DNA of 6,877 nt from contig JAGCZM010000083.1 in NCBI GenBank assembly GCA_017960005.1, forward strand, positions 1-6,877. Direction: 5' to 3'. This document shows, piece by piece, positions 1 to 6,265 of the stretch (positions are counted from its first letter, which is position 1; every line of letters begins with the position of its first letter). Below the pieces are notes generated by a model. It worked only from the letters and a program-made list of their open reading frames with translations, had not been told where the DNA came from and searched no databases. The translations under genes were made by a program, and so were the position numbers. This stretch comes from Eggerthellaceae bacterium. GTDB lineage: Bacteria > Actinomycetota > Coriobacteriia > Coriobacteriales > Eggerthellaceae.

Positions 1-710
1 GTGATGGTTTGAGACAAAGGCGCGATGCGCTTGGCAAACCCGCCGGTAGCCACCACGCAAACGTCTTTCGCGTCATATGAAAGTTCTTTGAGAATACGGT
101 GCACCAGACCGTCTATTTTGTCGGCTTCCCCGAACACGATGCCGCTTTGCAGGGCTTCTTTGCTGGAACGTCCGATGGCGCGTTCGGGAGCTGTCAACTC
201 GACATCGGAAAGCTGCGATGCCGCTTTAAACAGATATGCCGCGGAAACCTCCATACCCGAAGCGATGACACCGCCCACAAATAATCCGGATTTGTCGATT
301 ACTTCGATGTTGGTGGCGGTTCCCAAATCGACCACGATGACGGGGGAACCGAACAGCTCACGCGCGGCCACGGCATCGGCCACACGGTCGGCGCCGATTT
401 CGTCGGGGTTGGGATAATCCGCGCAAAACAGACCCGCCTCCGTGGCGGTTTTTGCGTTGCATATCATCGCGGATATCCCGAACAACTCCTCGACCGCCCG
501 GATATAGAGCGGCTGCAGTGCGGGAACGACACAAGACAGTACAAACCTGTCTATACGAAGGTTTTTATCGATGTTTTCTTCAATGCGACTGACGATGTCC
601 GAGGCATCCGATTGCTTATTTGTGACAAAACGGCATTGGGACACGAGGGTTTTGCCCTCGTAGACACCCATGCAGGTTTGGGTATTGCCGATGTCTGCCG
701 CAAGTAACAT
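1..710 (-). CDS. coaX: Type III pantothenate kinase CoaX (3' end missing)
   Basis: Cytosolic kinase for the first step of coenzyme A synthesis: pantothenate + ATP to 4'-phosphopantothenate. My translation from the ATG at 710-708 stays open for 236 residues to the window edge. CoaX proteins are usually about 255 residues, so roughly the last 20 are outside. The ASKHA-kinase motifs are in order: DIGNT (residues 6-10, phosphate loop, D6), GADRVADA (106-113, pantothenate site), DLGTATN (128-134, second phosphate motif, D128) and ATGGFAKRIA (221-230, adenosine side). The segment RSSKEALQSGIVFGEADKID (181-200) is also typical of the family. The start is supported by an AAAGGA Shine-Dalgarno about 10 bases upstream and by DIGNT lying at the usual distance from the N terminus. 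Oddities are Asn where the family usually has the second Thr of GTATT, and IASGM where IAPG is usual. The gene is divergent from the two-component system. Identity is secure; activity is inferred. Confidence 0.93.
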   Translation of the reverse strand, partial: MLLAADIGNTQTCMGVYEGKTLVSQCRFVTNKQSDASDIVSRIEENIDKNLRIDRFVLSCVVPALQPLYIRAVEELFGISAMICNAKTATEAGLFCADYPNPDEIGADRVADAVAARELFGSPVIVVDLGTATNIEVIDKSGLFVGGVIASGMEVSAAYLFKAASQLSDVELTAPERAIGRSSKEALQSGIVFGEADKIDGLVHRILKELSYDAKDVCVVATGGFAKRIAPLSQTI

Positions 711-784
711 ATTCGAAACATCCTTTACGCAGTTTTCTTACTGTTAAATCGCTCAAAAACCGCGACGTTGATATGAGTTGCATT

Positions 785-793
785 ATTATAACA
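785..793 (-). promoter_or_regulatory. Extended -10 promoter element reading toward coaX
   Basis: On the minus strand the sequence reads TGTTATAAT, a perfect match to the extended -10 consensus TGnTATAAT of the main sigma factor. No recognisable -35 hexamer lies at 16-18 bases, which is common for extended -10 promoters. Transcription would start near base 778 and give coaX a leader of about 68 nucleotides. The polymerase footprint would cover the regulator's ribosome binding site region, so the two divergent units could interfere. This is predicted from sequence only. Confidence 0.5.
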
Positions 794-804
794 ATGACGT
801 TTTT

Positions 805-810
805 AGGAGG
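805..810 (+). promoter_or_regulatory. Strong ribosome binding site of the response regulator
   Basis: A full AGGAGG lies five bases before the ATG at 816. It is the strongest Shine-Dalgarno in the window and fixes the start of the response regulator. It contrasts with the next gene, the kinase, which has no such site. Confidence 0.85.
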
Positions 811-815
811 CTTAC

Positions 816-1556
816 ATGATTGACCAAAGCGTACGTATCCTGCTGGTTGATGACGAACAATCCATCACGGATTTCGTGGGATTTGCCCTGCGTAAAGAGG
901 GCTACACCGTCGATGTCGTCGATAACGGAGAGGCTGCTTTAGCCAAGGCCTTATCCAATCCTTACGATTTGTTCATTCTAGACATCATGCTCCCCGGCAT
1001 GGACGGTTACGAGCTGTGCCGTCGTCTTCGCAGCAAGACGCTCGTCCCCGTTTTGTTTTTGAGCGCCCGCGATACCGAACTTGACAAGGTCGTCGGCCTT
1101 GAATTGGGCGCGGACGATTATTTGGCCAAACCCTTCGGCGTCAGAGAGCTGATCGCACGCGTGCGTGCGCTGCTGCGCAGAAGCGCCATCGGAGATTTCG
1201 GGGGAGGACATCGTTCGTTTTGCGTCAGCGGCATCACGCTCGATGAAGATGCCCATACCGCAACCGGTATTCACGGCTCCATCGATCTGACTCCGCGCGA
1301 GTTTGAACTGCTCGCCTGCTTGATGAGAAGCGCCGGCAAGGTCGTTTCCCGCGAAAGCCTGCTCCATGACGCTTGGGGATGGGAATACCTCACCGAAACC
1401 AAAACCGTTGATACCCACATCAAACGTTTGCGCGACAAGATCCAGGGCGCGGGGTACAATCCGGCACTCGTCGAGACGGTTCGCGGCTACGGTTATCGTT
1501 TCCGTACCAGCGAGCCTTCCGAAGACATACAGACAACAGAGGATTCGCAAGCATAA
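816..1556 (+). CDS. OmpR/PhoB-family response regulator
   Basis: DNA-binding transcription regulator activated by phosphotransfer, presumably from the adjacent kinase. The 246 residues comprise an N-terminal receiver domain (about 6-122) and a C-terminal winged-helix domain (about 135-230). Receiver landmarks are all present: acidic pocket D12-D13, phosphoacceptor D56 in LDIMLPGMDG, switch Ser83 in FLSARD, Tyr102, and invariant Lys105 in LAKPF. The winged helix shows the usual LTPREFELLACL start (158-169), the recognition-helix region TVDTHIKRLRDKI (197-209) and the wing ETVRGYGYRF (220-229). A polar, acidic tail of about 15 residues follows. Length and architecture are those of a complete, probably functional regulator. 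It is the first gene of a two-gene unit; the kinase starts 13 bases after its stop. Motifs place it in the PhoB/MtrA/RegX3 type, but its target genes and signal cannot be read from sequence, so no symbol is given. The neighbouring coaX and MATE genes are candidate targets by position only. Confidence 0.95.
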   Translation: MIDQSVRILLVDDEQSITDFVGFALRKEGYTVDVVDNGEAALAKALSNPYDLFILDIMLPGMDGYELCRRLRSKTLVPVLFLSARDTELDKVVGLELGADDYLAKPFGVRELIARVRALLRRSAIGDFGGGHRSFCVSGITLDEDAHTATGIHGSIDLTPREFELLACLMRSAGKVVSRESLLHDAWGWEYLTETKTVDTHIKRLRDKIQGAGYNPALVETVRGYGYRFRTSEPSEDIQTTEDSQA

Positions 1557-1569
1557 CCTTGATGCTTAG

Positions 1570-2667
1570 ATGAAGCTTGATTCCAAATTCGAAGAATTCC
1601 GCTCGTCTGCGTTCAAGACGGCCAAATCCGATGCGCCCCGCAAAACCGGCGCTCAACTCCAAACGTATTTCGCGATACTGACCACCTTGCAGGCCCTGCT
1701 CATCGGCTCGGTTGCCATGATGGTCTGCTTTGTACGTTATGAAGTTCCCTTGGAAGCTTTCCTGGTATTGATTCCCTTGAGCGCTTTGGTGTTTATCGTT
1801 TCGATGCTCATCGGTCATTATCTGGCGGAGCCTTTGGCCATCCTGTACCAACAGACACGCCGCCATCACATGGGAGATAAGTTCGAGTTTGTCGCAAAAG
1901 GACATTTGGTCGAAGCGGACAATCTGGCGGATACCTTCACTTCCCTCACCGAAACCCTAAACGCCACCCAAGGCGATTTGAACCTGCGTGGCAGCCGCCA
2001 GGAAACGTTCATCAGCGACGTTGCCCATGAGCTGCGCACTCCCCTTACCGCCATCAGCGGCAATGCGGAGATGCTGCTCGATCCGGATTTGCCCCCCGAC
2101 ATGCATGAGCGCTTTGTCAAAACCATCATCAACGAATCTGGTCGCTTAAGCCGTCTCACCACCGATCTTTTGTCCATCGAGCGCATGAAAAACACCACCA
2201 AGCAGCTGAGGATTTCGAGAGTGAATCTCGGCGATATCGCACGTGACGTCGTATCGAATCTCTCCCCCATCCTCTCCGAGCAGGAAGCGAACGTGGAGAT
2301 CATCGGAGAAGCTCCCGATGTGCTCGGCAGCCGCGACAAGCTGACCCAGATGGTCACCAACCTCGTCGACAATGCCGGGCATTTCATAGAAAAGGGCGGC
2401 AAGATTACCATCGAACTTGCTTCGGTCAAGGACAACGCCGTCATAGCGGTCAAAGACAACGGTCCGGGGTTCGGAAACGTCGATCCCAAGTTGCTTTTCG
2501 AGAGGTTTTACCGTACCGACTTTTCGAGAAACAGAAATAAAGGCGGAAGCGGTCTGGGCTTGGCCATCGTCAAATCCATCGTCGAAGCCCATGACGGTAC
2601 CGTTGAGGCGCTCAATCTGCCCGAGGGCGGTGCCTGCTTTATCGTAGCCATCCCCAGCATTGACTAA
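1570..2667 (+). CDS. Two-component sensor histidine kinase, membrane-bound
   Basis: Sensor kinase of 365 residues, presumed partner of the regulator just upstream. It has a basic N-terminal cytosolic stretch, then two membrane helices (about 33-55 and 62-85) separated by only about six residues. A HAMP-like linker (about 86-135) is followed by the dimerisation/phosphoacceptor domain with H-box FISDVAHELRTPL (His153). The ATPase domain has N-box NLVDNAGHF (N264, N268), G1 box DNGPGF (296-301), F-box LFERFYR (309-315) and G2 box GGSGLGLAIV (325-334). All catalytic boxes are intact. The very short external loop means there is no extracellular sensor domain, so the signal is probably sensed in the membrane or inside the cell. 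The ATG at 1570 is preceded in frame by a stop (TAG, 1567-1569), so no longer start exists. There is no clear Shine-Dalgarno, which suggests translation depends on coupling to the regulator 13 bases upstream. The stop lies just before a strong terminator. Confidence 0.94.
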   Translation: MKLDSKFEEFRSSAFKTAKSDAPRKTGAQLQTYFAILTTLQALLIGSVAMMVCFVRYEVPLEAFLVLIPLSALVFIVSMLIGHYLAEPLAILYQQTRRHHMGDKFEFVAKGHLVEADNLADTFTSLTETLNATQGDLNLRGSRQETFISDVAHELRTPLTAISGNAEMLLDPDLPPDMHERFVKTIINESGRLSRLTTDLLSIERMKNTTKQLRISRVNLGDIARDVVSNLSPILSEQEANVEIIGEAPDVLGSRDKLTQMVTNLVDNAGHFIEKGGKITIELASVKDNAVIAVKDNGPGFGNVDPKLLFERFYRTDFSRNRNKGGSGLGLAIVKSIVEAHDGTVEALNLPEGGACFIVAIPSID

Positions 2668-2675
2668 TTCCCGAT

Positions 2676-2702
2676 AAAAAAGCCCCTTAAAGGGGCTTTT
2701 TT
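2676..2702. terminator. Bidirectional rho-independent terminator
   Basis: A perfect 12-bp inverted repeat has arms AAAAAAGCCCCT (2676-2687) and AGGGGCTTTTTT (2691-2702) around a TAA loop. Read rightward it gives a GC-rich stem followed by a run of T and ends the two-component transcript nine bases after the kinase stop. Read leftward the A tract becomes the T tract, so it also ends the MATE-containing operon. The MATE stop codon (2703-2701) overlaps the outermost bases of the hairpin. This is the classic arrangement between convergent genes. Confidence 0.93.
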
Positions 2703-4275
2703 ATTCTTTGACGAATTCTTTGAACCGAATCTCTCCGGATTCGAGTTTTTTGAGACGTCTCATCTCCCACCACACGAACACGGCGACGGTGACGGTGCTG
2801 ATTACATCCGATACCGGTGATGCAAAATACAAAGCGTCCAATGCCGTCAAGGAAGGAATCATGCTCGGCAGGATAAGCGGCAACACAAACATCAGCGGCA
2901 CCAAAAACAGAATCTGTCTCGTGAGGGACAAAATGATGCTCTTTGCCGGCTGACCGGTGCTTTGGAAGTAGTTGGACCCCAAGCAATTAAACCCGATCAT
3001 GGGCATCATGGAGGCCATGACACGAAGCGCAAACGCCGTAAACCCGAGCAGCTCTTCTTCGATACCGAACAGCGCGACGATGGGTTCTGCCCAAATCAAA
3101 ATGACGAGCCAAACGACCGTGGAGATGACGGTTGCACCGGCAATGCCCAGCCACAAAGTCTTGCGGACACGATCCACCTTGTGGGCACCGTAGTTAAAGC
3201 CGAGCAGCGGTTGGATGGCGATACTGCAACCCAATATCGGCATGAATATGAACATGGTGATGCGCTGTACCACACCGATGGTGGCAAACGCCTCGGCCGA
3301 TGTCAGTCCGCCGGTTATCGCGTATTCCGCCAAAAGATGGTTGGTGACCACGCTGACGATGGCAGCGCCGCTTTGGATGGCAAAGGAAGCCAAACCGAGC
3401 GCGCAGATGGCACCCATCAAAGAAAGACTGGGTTTCATGTAACGGAGATGGAGTTTCAAGGGCACATTTTTCGTGAATATGAAGAAGTAGAGCACCGATG
3501 CGCACGCCACGCCCTGGCCGCAGATGGTCGCAAGCGCAGAACCCTCGACGCCCCAATTCAGCACGATGACGAATATGTAGTTGAACAGCACGCAAAACAC
3601 GGTGCCCAACAACATGGTCAGCAATGCGCGGTTGGGAGCGCCCGCCGTACGGATGAAGTTGTTCACACCGAAACCGATGCTATTGAGTATGAACCCAAAA
3701 CTCAATATGCGGATAAACGAGGCGGCGTAAGGTCTGATCTCATCGGGTGATGCCGCCAAATCCAGCATCCAATCCATGGTTGCCGGTATCGTTGCCAGCG
3801 CCATGACGATGATCCATAAGATGATCGACAAAACAACTGTATTACCCAATACCTTTTCCGCGGAAACACGGTTGCCGCTACCCAGTTGCAAAGCGGCCAA
3901 AGCGTTGCCGCCGGCACCGACCAGCATGCCGAACGCCAAGAACAAAACCATGATGGGGTTTGCGACCGTTGCCGTGGAAAGACCGATCTCCCCCATGGCT
4001 TGGCCCAAGAATATGGAATCGATGATGTTGTAGGCGGCGTTCAGCATCACGCTGAATATCGCGGGTATGGCAAACTCGGTGATAAGGCGCGGCAAAGAGG
4101 CGCTGCCCATACGGGACACCTTGTCATCGCGACTCGGATTCTTGGGATCCATGCCCACCGGTGCTCCGGTGCTCTCCCTTGATATGAAACGCCCTTGTTT
4201 TGCGGACTTATCTGATTCGATATCCGATTGCTCGGATATGTCGGTATTCGATTCGGATACCTCTGTATCGCTCAT
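2701..4275 (-). CDS. MATE-family efflux transporter (MepA-like)
   Basis: Inner-membrane exporter of the multidrug and toxic compound extrusion family, which couples export of small, often cationic compounds to Na+ or H+ entry. The 524 residues contain about 12 predicted membrane helices, from about residue 62 to 503, in two six-helix halves. Family-like segments are YNIIDSIFLGQAMGEIGLS (82-100), the first-half motif FGMLVGAGGNALAALQLGSG (115-134), and QPLLGFNYGAHKVDRV (355-370) with SNYFQSTGQPAKSI (434-447) in the second half; these are closest to the MepA subgroup. Usual length is about 450. The excess is mainly a polar N-terminal tail (1-60) rich in Ser, Asp and Glu in its first 25 residues. 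The chosen ATG forms an ATGA overlap with the biotin-ligase stop and has a purine-rich stretch upstream, pointing to translational coupling. Met42 (4152) is an alternative start that would remove most of the tail. The substrate cannot be inferred. The gene ends in the shared terminator. Confidence 0.93.
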   Translation of the reverse strand: MSDTEVSESNTDISEQSDIESDKSAKQGRFISRESTGAPVGMDPKNPSRDDKVSRMGSASLPRLITEFAIPAIFSVMLNAAYNIIDSIFLGQAMGEIGLSTATVANPIMVLFLAFGMLVGAGGNALAALQLGSGNRVSAEKVLGNTVVLSIILWIIVMALATIPATMDWMLDLAASPDEIRPYAASFIRILSFGFILNSIGFGVNNFIRTAGAPNRALLTMLLGTVFCVLFNYIFVIVLNWGVEGSALATICGQGVACASVLYFFIFTKNVPLKLHLRYMKPSLSLMGAICALGLASFAIQSGAAIVSVVTNHLLAEYAITGGLTSAEAFATIGVVQRITMFIFMPILGCSIAIQPLLGFNYGAHKVDRVRKTLWLGIAGATVISTVVWLVILIWAEPIVALFGIEEELLGFTAFALRVMASMMPMIGFNCLGSNYFQSTGQPAKSIILSLTRQILFLVPLMFVLPLILPSMIPSLTALDALYFASPVSDVISTVTVAVFVWWEMRRLKKLESGEIRFKEFVKE

Positions 4276-4955
4276 CTTGCTTCGAAACTTCTTTCTTCTG
4301 TGTCCCGTTCAAACGGCGCAAAGCCTTGCGCCAGCCACAGTTCGTAACATGCGGATATTTCACGAAGTACGGATTGTAATACACCCGGCACCGTTATTCC
4401 CGCAAACTTGCTTTCCCTGTCCAAGAAACAGGGTATGTATTCGTCGGTCGGGATATCGATTGCCTCTGCCGGAGAAATCACGTTGATGCCGATACCGACA
4501 CAAATCACTCCGTTGTGCTTTTCGAGCATCATGCCACAAAGCTTTTTAAACGGCCTTTTGAACGCGCTTTTGTCATTTGCGGCTTTCTTGCCCGCCAAGT
4601 CCTCGAACACCACAATATCGTTGGGGCGTTTGATGGCAAGGCGTTTTGGCACGTATTTGCTTAATGCTTTGTAGACCGCATAAGCGATTACCGTACTCAA
4701 ACTCACCAAATCATCGTCGGTAAGTAAAGGTTTTCTTTCCTGGGGATTGAGCAACAAGGAAAGATAAATGCCTCCCTGCGGGCTTTGCCAGGTGCTGCCC
4801 CTTCTGCCGACACCGGCGTATTGGCGTTTGGCACATACCCCAAACCCCTCTTTTGCCGGTTCGCCGTCATATTGTTTTTCGTCGATGGCACGCTTGACTT
4901 CTATGTTGGTGGAAGCGACTTCCTCCACGTGCCTGATATCGAACTCGATGCCCAT
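4272..4955 (-). CDS. birA: Biotin--protein ligase, catalytic domain only
   Basis: Cytosolic enzyme that activates biotin with ATP and attaches it to a lysine of biotin carboxyl-carrier proteins. The 227 residues align by eye to the central BirA domain: ASTN (14-17, biotin contact), AGVGRRGSTWQSPQGG (47-62, biotinyl-AMP loop), KRPND (109-113, with the catalytic Lys109), KLCGMMLE (138-145) and VGIGINV (153-159). There is no N-terminal helix-turn-helix, so it cannot repress biotin genes as E. coli BirA does. It stops at FAPFERDTEERSFEAR, where the small C-terminal SH3-like domain would normally begin. Deviations are KRPND for KWPND, AGVGRRG for GRGRRG, and about 17 extra residues (Lys/Ala-rich, about 118-136) between KRPND and KLCGMMLE. 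The start is fixed by AGAGGG about six bases upstream, and the ATG directly abuts the preceding stop codon. Family membership is secure; full activity and choice of substrate are less so. Confidence 0.85.
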   Translation of the reverse strand: MGIEFDIRHVEEVASTNIEVKRAIDEKQYDGEPAKEGFGVCAKRQYAGVGRRGSTWQSPQGGIYLSLLLNPQERKPLLTDDDLVSLSTVIAYAVYKALSKYVPKRLAIKRPNDIVVFEDLAGKKAANDKSAFKRPFKKLCGMMLEKHNGVICVGIGINVISPAEAIDIPTDEYIPCFLDRESKFAGITVPGVLQSVLREISACYELWLAQGFAPFERDTEERSFEAR

Positions 4956-6248
4956 CTAAACCCTCTTTGACGATCCGAGGCGCTTGTCCTCGGGAACGGT
5001 CGCGACTTGTTTGTTGTTCGCGAGTATGTGGTTGGGCCTGATGTCTTCAAACGGTTTTACCACGAAATCCCGCTCCGAGATTCTCGGGTGCGGCAGAGTC
5101 AGCTCGGGGGTGTTTGCCGTATAAAGCTGATAATCGAGGATGTCGATATCGCAGGTACGCGGTCCGTTCGGTATCTGCCTTACCCTGCCCAAGCTGTTTT
5201 CTATGGCATGGAGATAATCAAGCAGCTCCTTGGGAGGAATGCCCGTGCGGATCAGCACCACCGTGTTGATAAACGTTTCTTGTTCCTCATAGTATGCGGG
5301 TTGGCTTTCGTAGAAAGGTGCGACATCGATGACCTCGGTATCGGGAAGCATCAATATCTCTTCTATCGCCAAATTGAGCTGTGCCTTCTTGGCTTCGATT
5401 TCCTCTCCCGGGTTTGCTACCAGCGCGACATTGCATCCCAGCCCCAAAAACACGTAAGGACGCAGGTTCTTGAGTTTTTCGACGGTGGCGGCAACGTTGT
5501 GCACTCGCAAAATCGTCACTCCTGCCTCCGCCGCCAGCAGCGCTTCTTCCGCGGATGCCTCATCGCGCATTGAGGCTTCTTTGATGCCGGTCATCTCGCC
5601 GATATAGCGCTTGCGCGACACCGCACACATAACCGGATATCCCAGATGTTCAAACACACAGAAGTTGCGCACCACATCCTTGGTTTCTCGGTTATCCTTG
5701 CAAAAGCCGGGACCCGGATCGATGCAGATGCGATCGTGCCCAACCCCCGCAGCCTCCAAGGCAGAGGCCCGTGTTTGCAGATAATCGTAGACGGCATCGA
5801 CGATGTCGCCTTCGTGCGGTTGGTTATGAACCACGACCACACCGACTTTGCAGCCGGGTTTCGAGACAACATCGACCATGGCAGGATCCTCAAACCCGCT
5901 CACGTCGTTGACGATGGAAACACCGGCGGCGATGGCTGCTGCCGCAACCTCGGCATGACGGGTATCGATGCTGACGCAAAGACCCTCCGATGCCAAGGCG
6001 CGAACCACGGGCATGACGCGTTTGAGTTCTTCTTCGATCTCAACCGGAGTGGAGCCGGGTCTGGTGCTTTCTCCACCGACATCGATGATGTGAGCACCTT
6101 CATCGATCATGCGATGCGCTTGCGCCACGGCATCCTTAATCGTCACATAACTTCCCCCGTCGGAAAAAGAGTCGGGGGTAACATTGAGAATGCCCATATA
6201 AACGGGCATTCTGCTGTCGAATTGGTATGTCTTGCATTTCCAAAACAT
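4956..6248 (-). CDS. folP: Bifunctional dihydropteroate synthase / HPPK (fused FolP-FolK)
   Basis: Folate biosynthesis fusion of 430 residues. Residues about 1-262 are dihydropteroate synthase, which joins 6-hydroxymethyl-dihydropterin diphosphate to p-aminobenzoate and is the sulfonamide target. Its motifs are MGILNVTPDSFSDGG (18-32), DVGGESTRPGS (56-66), SIDTRHAEVA (93-102), NDVSGF (114-119), DPGPGF (177-182), SRKRYIG (211-217) and RVHNV (248-252). Residues about 264-430 are HPPK, which makes that diphosphate from the hydroxymethylpterin and ATP: FLGLGCN (267-273), FYESQPAYY (312-320), LGRVR (353-357), GPRTCDIDIL (362-371, with the metal-binding Asp pair) and LPHPRISERDFVVKPF (385-400). The order is DHPS then HPPK, so it makes and uses its own intermediate. 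The start at 6248 has GGAG eight bases upstream, and the N terminus (FWKC...) matches that of many DHPS proteins. RVHN replaces the usual RVHD. It lies 17 bases after ftsH and abuts birA. Confidence 0.95.
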   Translation of the reverse strand: MFWKCKTYQFDSRMPVYMGILNVTPDSFSDGGSYVTIKDAVAQAHRMIDEGAHIIDVGGESTRPGSTPVEIEEELKRVMPVVRALASEGLCVSIDTRHAEVAAAAIAAGVSIVNDVSGFEDPAMVDVVSKPGCKVGVVVVHNQPHEGDIVDAVYDYLQTRASALEAAGVGHDRICIDPGPGFCKDNRETKDVVRNFCVFEHLGYPVMCAVSRKRYIGEMTGIKEASMRDEASAEEALLAAEAGVTILRVHNVAATVEKLKNLRPYVFLGLGCNVALVANPGEEIEAKKAQLNLAIEEILMLPDTEVIDVAPFYESQPAYYEEQETFINTVVLIRTGIPPKELLDYLHAIENSLGRVRQIPNGPRTCDIDILDYQLYTANTPELTLPHPRISERDFVVKPFEDIRPNHILANNKQVATVPEDKRLGSSKRV

Positions 6249-6265
6249 AAATCAACTCCGACAAA

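Larger units (their letters stand above)
711..815. promoter_or_regulatory. Divergent coaX / response-regulator intergenic region
   Basis: This is the only real intergenic gap in the window. It must hold the promoters of both divergent units unless they are transcribed from outside. It is AT-rich around 782-795. I see no tRNA, riboswitch-like fold or strong inverted repeat in it. On the plus strand the TATAAC at 787-792 could serve as a -10 for the regulator, giving a very short leader, but no convincing -35 lies 16-18 bases upstream. TTGATA (768-773) is too close to that -10. The hexamer GACGTT occurs at 764-769 and again at 796-801, 32 bases apart, which could by chance resemble a direct-repeat operator. 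Confidence 0.5.

Noticed and set aside
25..417. A 130-codon plus-strand frame at the left edge
   Set aside because: The opposite strand encodes CoaX with all its motifs in order. The plus-strand product is Ser/Thr/Ala-rich without a recognisable domain.
764..801. GACGTT repeated 32 bases apart in the intergenic region, considered as a regulator operator
   Set aside because: The match is only six bases, flanks are not conserved, and the spacing is not the roughly 11-base repeat typical of OmpR-family sites.
711..815. Possible riboswitch or small RNA in the coaX leader
   Set aside because: The predicted leader is only about 68 bases and shows no stable stem or known riboswitch core.
978..1550. 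A 190-codon minus-strand frame opposite the response regulator
   Set aside because: It is fully antisense to a gene with complete receiver and winged-helix motifs, and its product resembles no known family.
1562..1573. A three-codon ATG-CTT-AGA-TGA frame overlapping the kinase start as ATGA
   Set aside because: It could in principle aid re-initiation, but it has no Shine-Dalgarno and a frame this short arises easily by chance.
2962..3750. A 262-codon open frame on the plus strand opposite the MATE gene
   Set aside because: It lies wholly antisense to a well-supported transporter, its translation is low-complexity (His, Gln, Asp, Arg-rich) with no domain, and no ribosome binding site was seen. 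It is a shadow of the coding strand's codon use.
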